From Treponema sp. (lineage in GTDB: Bacteria; Spirochaetota; Spirochaetia; Treponematales; Breznakiellaceae), in NCBI GenBank assembly GCA_031289935.1, contig JAITON010000174.1:1-20107 (forward strand): DNA of 20,107 bases. Reading direction: 5' to 3'. This document shows, one piece after another, positions 15,868 through 20,107 of the stretch. The position numbers and the translations under genes are program-made. The stretch's first letter is position 1. Every line of letters starts with the position of its first letter. Below the pieces are notes generated by a model, which saw nothing but the letters and a program-made list of their open reading frames with translations, was not told the DNA's origin and made no database searches.

Positions 15868-15993
15868 ATGAGCGGCAGCATAGTTTCAGCTGGAAATGGC
15901 GCATTTTCCCAGGAAAATGCGCCGGTGCTACCTATGATCATGGGTTGCGGCGTGTCCCGGGGGCACAATTTACTTGGTGAGGCGAGGTTATGA
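15868..15993 (+). CDS. Possible 41-codon leader ORF before the PLC gene
   Basis: The ATG lies 4-7 bases after the promoter's -10 box. The frame runs for 41 codons (starting MSGSIVSAGNGAFSQENAP) and stops at TGA inside the ATGA that also starts the PLC gene. Its middle is a perfect hairpin. There are no hydrophobic or catalytic features, and no relative is recognised. It could be a translated leader peptide that couples to the PLC gene, or simply an untranslated leader that happens to be open. Confidence 0.3.
   Translation: MSGSIVSAGNGAFSQENAPVLPMIMGCGVSRGHNLLGEARL
15898..15923. repeat. Perfect 12-bp inverted repeat in the PLC leader
   Basis: GGCGCATTTTCC (15898-15909) and GGAAAATGCGCC (15912-15923) are exact reverse complements with two bases between. 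In RNA this would form a hairpin of 11 bp with a 4-base loop. A shorter near-palindrome, ACCTATGATCATGGGT, follows at 15930-15945. Confidence 0.85.
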
Positions 15994-17096
15994 AGAGAAA
16001 AATCCTAAAAACCACCATCCGCATCCTGCTGGCTCTGGTGATCGTCCTGGCCGCGGCCTTTGGCGGCCTATTGATCCATTTTAATCTGAACCACGGGCGG
16101 GCTTTGGAGGCGGAGATCGAGTATATGAAGGCTTTGGAGGCCGCCTATGCCGGGGGATATACCCCCCGGGACGAAGGGCTCTTCTCGGATATAAGCACCG
16201 GGGAGGCGGTTCCCCTGAACGGGGTCAGATACCTGGCAACGCATAACAGCTATAAACAGTACGGATCGGCGGCGGGGAAGTTCATGATCAGCCTGGTGTC
16301 GGGTAGGCAGGAGGCGGAGCTCCTTAAGTATGCCTACCGGCGGCTTAATGACCAGCTTGAGCAGGGGATTCGGAGTTTTGAGCTGGATATCCGGCTGCGG
16401 AAGGGTGTTTTTGAGGCGGTCCACGTTCCCCTGGTGGATAACATGAGCAATGTGATGGACCTTGACCTGGGCTTAAGGGAGTTGCGGCTCTTCTCGGATC
16501 ATCATCCTGATCATTTCCCGGTGATTACTATTTTTGAGTTTAAGGACGACTGGATGTTCCTGGACCCTGCTCTCCAGGAAATTGGGGATGAGGAGCTGCG
16601 GCTCTTCGACGCCATGCTGAACCGGATTTTTGGGGACAAGCTTTATGTTCCGGCGGATTTTTTGGCCGATACGGGCTCCGCTTCTCTTGAAGAGGCCCTG
16701 GCCAAGGGCTGGCCCGGTCTGAACCGTCTGGCGGGGAAATTCATCTTTGTTATGCACCCCGGCCCAATAGCCGCCCGCTATGCCGCCCTGGATGCTTCCC
16801 AGCACAGTCTGAGCATGTTCCAGGCGAGTGATGATGTTCCCGGGCCGGGGACGGCCTTTATCATCTATAACGAGCCGGATGTCGATGCTATTCAAGCCTT
16901 GATTGGTAAGGGGTATATGGTCAGGACTAGGCTGGACGATCTTTTGGTCTTTGACCCGGACCGTTACCAGCGGGCCATGGAGAGCGGCGCCCAGATTCTT
17001 TCCAGCGACCTGACCCTGGGCAGGCTGGATATGGAGCAGGGATACACCTGGCTTACCCAGCCCGGTCTTACGGTGGTCCGCAACTGGGTATATTGA
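15990..17096 (+). CDS. Membrane-anchored Ca-dependent PI-PLC-like phosphodiesterase
   Basis: This 368-residue protein has a membrane anchor or signal at residues 8-31, so the enzyme domain should be outside the cytoplasm. The domain fits the Ca-dependent phosphoinositide phospholipase C family (PI-PLC-C1 type, Pfam PF16670 from memory). Its motifs are YLATHNSYKQ with H85 and N86, QLEQGIRSFELDIR with E131 and D133, the second histidine in EAVHVPLVDN (H145), and TIFEFKDDW with E183. These would supply two catalytic histidines and calcium ligands. GGTGAGG lies 7 bases before the ATG. The true substrate is unknown; bacterial members need not act on phosphatidylinositol. It is followed by another phosphodiester-related gene. 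Confidence 0.82.
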   Translation: MKRKILKTTIRILLALVIVLAAAFGGLLIHFNLNHGRALEAEIEYMKALEAAYAGGYTPRDEGLFSDISTGEAVPLNGVRYLATHNSYKQYGSAAGKFMISLVSGRQEAELLKYAYRRLNDQLEQGIRSFELDIRLRKGVFEAVHVPLVDNMSNVMDLDLGLRELRLFSDHHPDHFPVITIFEFKDDWMFLDPALQEIGDEELRLFDAMLNRIFGDKLYVPADFLADTGSASLEEALAKGWPGLNRLAGKFIFVMHPGPIAARYAALDASQHSLSMFQASDDVPGPGTAFIIYNEPDVDAIQALIGKGYMVRTRLDDLLVFDPDRYQRAMESGAQILSSDLTLGRLDMEQGYTWLTQPGLTVVRNWVY

Positions 17097-17105
17097 GCGC
17101 CTCCT

Positions 17106-17134
17106 TTATCAAGAACCGGGATCTGCCCGATAAT
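17106..17134 (+). promoter_or_regulatory. Candidate promoter of the NAGPA-domain gene
   Basis: TTATCA (17106-17111), 17 bases, then GATAAT (17129-17134) ends 7 bases before the ATG at 17142. The matches are four and five of six. No Shine-Dalgarno is present before the gene. Confidence 0.4.
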
Positions 17135-17141
17135 CAGTATA

Positions 17142-18032
17142 ATGGCTAAGCGGATAAACAGGGCCCTCTGGTATTGCGGCATCCTCCTTATGATCTTTGC
17201 CCTCCTGGTGATGAGGTGTTGTTCGACCCTGGAAACCGGGGTCCTGGGTCCCCGGTTGGAGGATTGGAGTCCCCGGTGGCAGGTCTTGGCGCCGGGGGTC
17301 GATATGCTCCGGGGCAGGACCGGGAATCCCCGGCTGGTCTTCTACGCGTTGCGTATCGATCTGGCCGATCCTTCCCTGGGGGTGATCGTGAACGATCCGG
17401 GAGACGGGGCCGGCAGCATCCCGAGCATCAAGGTGAGCAGCTTTGTCCGGCGCTATGACTGTATTGCGGCGCTGAACGCAAACCCCTTTTCCCCGGTCTC
17501 GGACCGGGAAGGGGAGGCCCGGATGGTTTCCGGGCTCCTGATTTCCTCGGGCGTCCTGGTCTCCCCGCCCTATCCGGCCTATGACGCCATCGTCTTTTAC
17601 GCGGAAATCGGTGCGGACGCGCCCCGGGCGGCTATTATCAGGCAATCGGAGCTGAAGGATACCGGGAACATTGAGCAGGCCCTAGGCGGGTTTTCCATTA
17701 TACTATGGAAGGAAGAGATTACCGTGGTGCCGGAACGGACGGTACGCCACCCCCAGAGCGCGGCAGGGCTTTCTGCGGACGGGAGCACCCTTTATCTACT
17801 GGCCATAGACGGGCGGCAGTGGAGCAGCGTCGGCGCCACGGAGGCGGAAACGGCCCTGATCCTTAAGCGGCTGGGGGCATACGACGGTCTTAATTTCGAC
17901 GGAGGCGGTTCCACGGCCCTGGCGGTACAGGAGGGCGGCAGGGTCCGCCTCCTCAACCGGCCGGTACACGGTAATCTTTTCCCCGGTACCGAACGCGCCG
18001 TGGCCTCCTGCCTCGGTATTATCCGGCGCTAG
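17142..18032 (+). CDS. Exported phosphodiester glycosidase (NAGPA) domain protein
   Basis: This 296-residue protein has a hydrophobic N-terminal segment at about residues 8-25 and is probably anchored or secreted; two cysteines (26-27) follow but the lipobox is poor. The rest fits the NAGPA-like phosphodiester glycosidase domain (Pfam PF09992 from memory). It shows NANPF at 112-116, HPQSAAGLSADGSTLYLLAIDG from residue 203 (two blocks), the hallmark NFDGGGSTAL at 251-260, and ERAVASCLGI near the end. The family hydrolyses sugar-phosphodiester bonds, for example GlcNAc-1-phosphodiesters; bacterial substrates are often unknown. It starts 45 bases after the PLC gene and has no ribosome binding site. 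Together they suggest exported phosphodiester processing. Confidence 0.85.
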   Translation: MAKRINRALWYCGILLMIFALLVMRCCSTLETGVLGPRLEDWSPRWQVLAPGVDMLRGRTGNPRLVFYALRIDLADPSLGVIVNDPGDGAGSIPSIKVSSFVRRYDCIAALNANPFSPVSDREGEARMVSGLLISSGVLVSPPYPAYDAIVFYAEIGADAPRAAIIRQSELKDTGNIEQALGGFSIILWKEEITVVPERTVRHPQSAAGLSADGSTLYLLAIDGRQWSSVGATEAETALILKRLGAYDGLNFDGGGSTALAVQEGGRVRLLNRPVHGNLFPGTERAVASCLGIIRR

Positions 18033-18069
18033 GGAGGCGTTCCCCGGAGGGACGTTCCCTAGGGAGGCG
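18029..18069 (+). repeat. 30-bp spaced direct repeat with inverted repeats
   Basis: CTAGGGAGGCG occurs at 18029-18039 and 18059-18069. Between them are nested inverted repeats (AGGGA with TCCCT, and a GTTCC/GGGAC hairpin). The first copy includes the TAG stop of the NAGPA gene. The folded RNA could serve as a terminator, but there is no T-run. Confidence 0.6.
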
Positions 18070-18072
18070 CGC

Positions 18073-18101
18073 TTGCTTTCCCCGGACCTTTGTACTATAG
18101 T
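18073..18101 (+). promoter_or_regulatory. Promoter of fba
   Basis: TTGCTT (18073-18078), 17 bases, then TATAGT (18096-18101, five of six matches). The expected start is near 18108, giving a leader of about 54 bases. Unlike several other genes here, fba has a normal ribosome binding site. Confidence 0.65.
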
Positions 18102-18116
18102 TAAATCTAGAGATTA

Positions 18117-18130
18117 CCCGGCGCGCCGGG
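18117..18130. promoter_or_regulatory. Perfect 14-bp palindrome in the fba leader
   Basis: CCCGGCGCGCCGGG is fully self-complementary and lies about 10 bases after the predicted start site. It could be an operator for a dimeric regulator, or an RNA structure. No regulator can be named. Confidence 0.45.
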
Positions 18131-18161
18131 CAGCTCAAAATCTGATTCCCAGGAGTATCTT

Positions 18162-19160
18162 ATGACCAGTTATACCGAATTAGGGCTCGTCAACACGGCG
18201 GAGCTCTTCAGAAAGGCGGTCCGCGGAGGTTATGCCCTGCCGGCCTACAATTTCAACAACATGGAGCAGCTCCAGGCCATCATCCAGGCCTGCGTGGAGA
18301 CTAAGTCGCCGGTTATCCTCCAGGTGTCTTCGGGGGCCCGGAAGTACGCTAACCAGAACTTATTGAAGAACATGGCCCGGGGGGCCGTGGAGTACGCCCA
18401 CGAGCTGGGCTGCGACATCCCCATCGTGCTGCATCTGGACCACGGCGATACCTTCGAGCTTTGCAAGGACTGTATCGAGACGGGCTTTTCCAGCGTGATG
18501 ATCGACGGTTCCAGCAAGCCCTACGATGAAAATGTGGCGTTGACCCGGAAGGTCTGCGAGTTCGCCCATTCCCGTAGGGACTATGTGACCGTAGAAGGGG
18601 AACTGGGGGTTCTGGCCGGGGTAGAGGACGATGTGGCCGCCGAACAGAGCCACTACACCCAGCCCGCCGAGGTGGAGGACTTTGTGAAGAAGACCGGCGT
18701 CGATTCCCTGGCCATCTCTATCGGCACCAGCCACGGTCGGGCCAAGTTCAGGCCCGAACAGTGCAGCCGGGATGCCAACGGTATCCTGATTCCGCCCCCG
18801 CTCCGCTTCGACATCCTCAAGGAGATCGAGAAGAAGCTTCCGGGCTTCCCCATCGTGCTCCACGGCTCCTCGTCGGTGCCCATTGAGTACGTCAGGATTA
18901 TCGAGCAGTTCGGCGGAAAGCTCCCCGACTCGGTGGGTATCCCCGAAGAGCAGCTTCGGGAGGCCGCTAAGAGCGCGGTTTGCAAGATCAATATCGACAG
19001 CGATGGCCGTCTGGCCATGACGGCCCTGATCCGCAAGGTCTTTGCCGAGAAGCCTGACGAGTTTGATCCCCGCAAATACCTTGGGCCTGCCCGGGACGAG
19101 CTCAAGAAGATGTACGCCCACAAAAACGTTAACGTGCTCGGTTCGGCAGGCCAGGCATAA
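18162..19160 (+). CDS. fba: Class II fructose-bisphosphate aldolase
   Basis: This 332-residue zinc enzyme cleaves fructose 1,6-bisphosphate into dihydroxyacetone phosphate and glyceraldehyde 3-phosphate in glycolysis, and runs in reverse in gluconeogenesis. The zinc/catalytic motif is HLDHGDTFELCKDCI. VEGELGVLAG, AISIGTSHGRAKF, VLHGSSSVP and KINIDSD supply further metal and phosphate ligands. The length and the EQLREAAKSAVCKINIDSD region point to the longer class II subtype. AGGAG lies 6 bases before the ATG. Codon choice is strongly C/G-ending and even, as expected for a highly expressed glycolytic gene. It stands alone, between the envelope genes and a convergent gene. Confidence 0.97.
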   Translation: MTSYTELGLVNTAELFRKAVRGGYALPAYNFNNMEQLQAIIQACVETKSPVILQVSSGARKYANQNLLKNMARGAVEYAHELGCDIPIVLHLDHGDTFELCKDCIETGFSSVMIDGSSKPYDENVALTRKVCEFAHSRRDYVTVEGELGVLAGVEDDVAAEQSHYTQPAEVEDFVKKTGVDSLAISIGTSHGRAKFRPEQCSRDANGILIPPPLRFDILKEIEKKLPGFPIVLHGSSSVPIEYVRIIEQFGGKLPDSVGIPEEQLREAAKSAVCKINIDSDGRLAMTALIRKVFAEKPDEFDPRKYLGPARDELKKMYAHKNVNVLGSAGQA

Positions 19161-19168
19161 AACATCAC

Positions 19169-19188
19169 CGGTTCGGTAGGCCGAACCG
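19169..19188. terminator. Perfect 8-bp hairpin after fba
   Basis: CGGTTCGG (19169-19176) and CCGAACCG (19181-19188) pair around loop TAGG. It begins 8 bases after the fba stop. No T-run follows on the plus strand; on the minus strand a GTTTTATG stretch comes shortly after. It is a likely end or stabiliser of the fba mRNA. Confidence 0.5.
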
Positions 19189-19190
19189 AC

Positions 19191-19273
19191 AGGCCCATTG
19201 AGATAAACGCGGGCCTCTGCGCTATGGTGAGCGCAGGGAGATTTAGGGCGAGGTTGTTGATTTCAATGGGCCT
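19191..19273. repeat. Long-range inverted repeat with inner hairpin
   Basis: AGGCCCATTGA (19191-19201) and TCAATGGGCCT (19263-19273) are exact reverse complements; three more pairs (one G-T) extend the stem inward to 14 bp. Inside, CTGCGCT (19217-19223) and AGCGCAG (19230-19236) form a second perfect hairpin. The 3' arm lies in the last codons of the convergent membrane gene. Confidence 0.75.
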
Positions 19274-19890
19274 TTACTATGTGCGCTGTATACCACCGAG
19301 GCCGCCAGAGGGAGCAGGCTCGCCCCCAGGAAGAGGCCGCCCCGAAGCGTGTCCTGGCCAGAGAAGGCCCACCAGGAAGAGGCCGCCAAGAATGGAAGGA
19401 CCGCCCCCACGAGCACGGCGGGAATCTTTATCAGGATTGGCCCCTTGAGCGTTATGCTGATCAGGAAGGGGCTGCCGACGACAATAGCGGTCCAGAGCAG
19501 GGGGACCAGCACCAACATGACCGGGTCTTGGAGTACGTGCCAGCTCACGGCCCGGTATATCCCCGAAGGAATCAGCCAGAGCAGGGCAAAGTCGGCTATA
19601 TCCGGCTCCGGGGAACCCTTCCGTAAAACGAGTCCCGGGAGCCGGTACAGACCATAGACCGCCAGAGGCAGAACCGCAGGAAGGGCCACAATATCCACCA
19701 GGGCGCTGATCCACCGGGACAGCCCGAAGCCCCCCGGATCGACCAGGGGACCCATGAAAAATTGAAACACCGCAGTCAGGCTTCCCAGAAGCAGGGCCCA
19801 GACATACCCGGCGCTCCAGGGCCCGACCGATACGGTGGCGAAGCGGAATAGGCAGAAAAGGGGTACCCAGAGGAGGCAAAACAGCGTCAT
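19243..19890 (-). CDS. Multi-pass membrane protein of unknown function
   Basis: This 215-residue protein is very hydrophobic, with about five or six predicted membrane segments, for example residues 1-18, 26-46, a stretch beginning VDIVALPAVLPLAVYG, VMLVLVPLLWTAIVVGSPFL, and two near the C terminus. The layout recalls Yip1-like membrane proteins, but no diagnostic motif is visible and the family is not recognised with confidence. It is convergent with fba. No Shine-Dalgarno precedes the ATG; an extended -10 like TGCTAGACT ends 6 bases upstream. The reading frame is chosen over an overlapping one because only this one gives clean membrane segments. Confidence 0.72.
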   Translation of the reverse strand: MTLFCLLWVPLFCLFRFATVSVGPWSAGYVWALLLGSLTAVFQFFMGPLVDPGGFGLSRWISALVDIVALPAVLPLAVYGLYRLPGLVLRKGSPEPDIADFALLWLIPSGIYRAVSWHVLQDPVMLVLVPLLWTAIVVGSPFLISITLKGPILIKIPAVLVGAVLPFLAASSWWAFSGQDTLRGGLFLGASLLPLAASVVYSAHSKGPLKSTTSP

Positions 19891-19896
19891 GGGGCC

Positions 19897-19925
19897 AGTC
19901 TAGCACGCCCCGCCAAATCCGTCTA
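19897..19925 (-). promoter_or_regulatory. Candidate promoter of the membrane protein gene
   Basis: On the minus strand TAGACG (19925-19920), 17 bases, then TAGACT (19902-19897) preceded by TGC. Each box matches four of six; the TG extension helps. It ends 6 bases before the ATG. Confidence 0.4.
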
Positions 19926-19974
19926 GAGAAGCGCCCGGAACGGCACAGTGGCCCATACCAGGGGTAGATTACTG

Positions 19975-20003
19975 TAGACAAAGACAGGGAAAGAGGCTAC
20001 CAT
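19975..20003 (+). promoter_or_regulatory. Weak candidate promoter of the edge gene
   Basis: TAGACA (19975-19980), 17 bases, then TACCAT (19998-20003), ends 5 bases before ATG 20009. GAAAGAGG at 19989-19996 could instead act as a distant ribosome binding site (12 bases from the ATG). Confidence 0.3.
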
Positions 20004-20008
20004 GGGGT

Positions 20009-20107
20009 ATGGACAAGAGGCGGGCGCTCCGTATCATCATTCCCCTGGGACTCTTGCTGGTACTGGCGGTGCCAGGACTGGTTTTTTGGGGCCGCGCTCC
20101 GGTAATC
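20009..20107 (+). CDS. Partial gene: exported or membrane-anchored protein, N terminus
   Basis: The first 33 codons run off the right edge. They encode a basic start (MDKRRALR), then a hydrophobic segment IIIPLGLLLVLAVPGLVFWG, typical of a signal peptide or signal anchor. An upstream ATG at 20002 is in a different frame and gives no such segment. It is divergent from the membrane protein gene, 118 bases away. Nothing more can be said about function. Confidence 0.65.
   Translation, partial: MDKRRALRIIIPLGLLLVLAVPGLVFWGRAPVI

Noticed and set aside
15868..15989. Known riboswitch in the PLC leader
   Set aside because: I checked by eye for conserved cores of TPP, glycine, c-di-GMP and cobalamin types and saw none; only inverted repeats are supported.
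18360..19121. 253-codon frame antisense to fba
   Set aside because: It mirrors the codon pattern of a highly expressed gene and shows no recognisable domain or ribosome binding site.
19277..19981. Overlapping 234-codon minus-strand frame over the membrane protein gene
   Set aside because: It is rich in Arg, Pro and Gly without membrane segments; the 19243-19890 frame gives a coherent membrane protein.

Overview
The window looks like chromosomal housekeeping DNA from a GC-rich spirochaete of the Treponema group. This is inferred from three things: the gene order rpsB-tsf-frr-uppS-cdsA-dxr-rseP, a short divergent RNA polymerase omega gene directly in front of miaA, and a lipoprotein that resembles spirochaete-specific proteins. 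No phage, transposase, CRISPR array or conjugation gene was found, and nearly all the sequence is coding. No species can be named from the sequence alone.

Layout. Positions 71-8421 hold one compact minus-strand operon, reading leftward from rpsB: ribosomal protein S2, EF-Ts, ribosome recycling factor, undecaprenyl-PP synthase, CDP-diacylglycerol synthase, DXP reductoisomerase, RseP-type site-2 protease, and an exported beta-propeller protein. Most junctions are 1-4 base overlaps. Positions 8569-10023 are also minus strand: a HEAT-repeat exported protein, then tRNA-Arg(CCG), then maf, whose start codon lies two bases after the tRNA. Positions 10079-14570 are plus strand: coaD, rpmF, acpP, rnc, a lipoprotein and nnr. 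Positions 14644-15797 hold rpoZ-miaA. Positions 15868-18032 hold a possible 41-codon leader ORF, a membrane-anchored Ca-dependent PI-PLC-like protein and a phosphodiester glycosidase (NAGPA) domain protein. Then come class II fructose-bisphosphate aldolase (18162-19160), a convergent multi-pass membrane protein (19243-19890, minus), and the first 33 codons of a membrane-anchored or secreted protein leaving the right edge.

How the genes work together. The left operon couples translation factors to lipid-carrier, phospholipid and isoprenoid synthesis and to envelope proteolysis. The rpmF-acpP-rnc group joins a ribosomal protein, fatty-acid carrier and RNA processing. The right third carries predicted cell-envelope proteins and glycolysis.

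I see no clearly new multi-gene system. The most interesting signal is regulatory. Several first genes lack a Shine-Dalgarno sequence and have a -10 like hexamer ending only 4-8 bases before the start codon, while other genes here have normal ribosome binding sites. This suggests leaderless expression. Also worth attention are a perfect 12-bp hairpin inside a small ORF ahead of the PLC gene, maf abutting a tRNA, an rnc gene without a canonical start outside acpP, and structured repeats on both sides of the aldolase gene.
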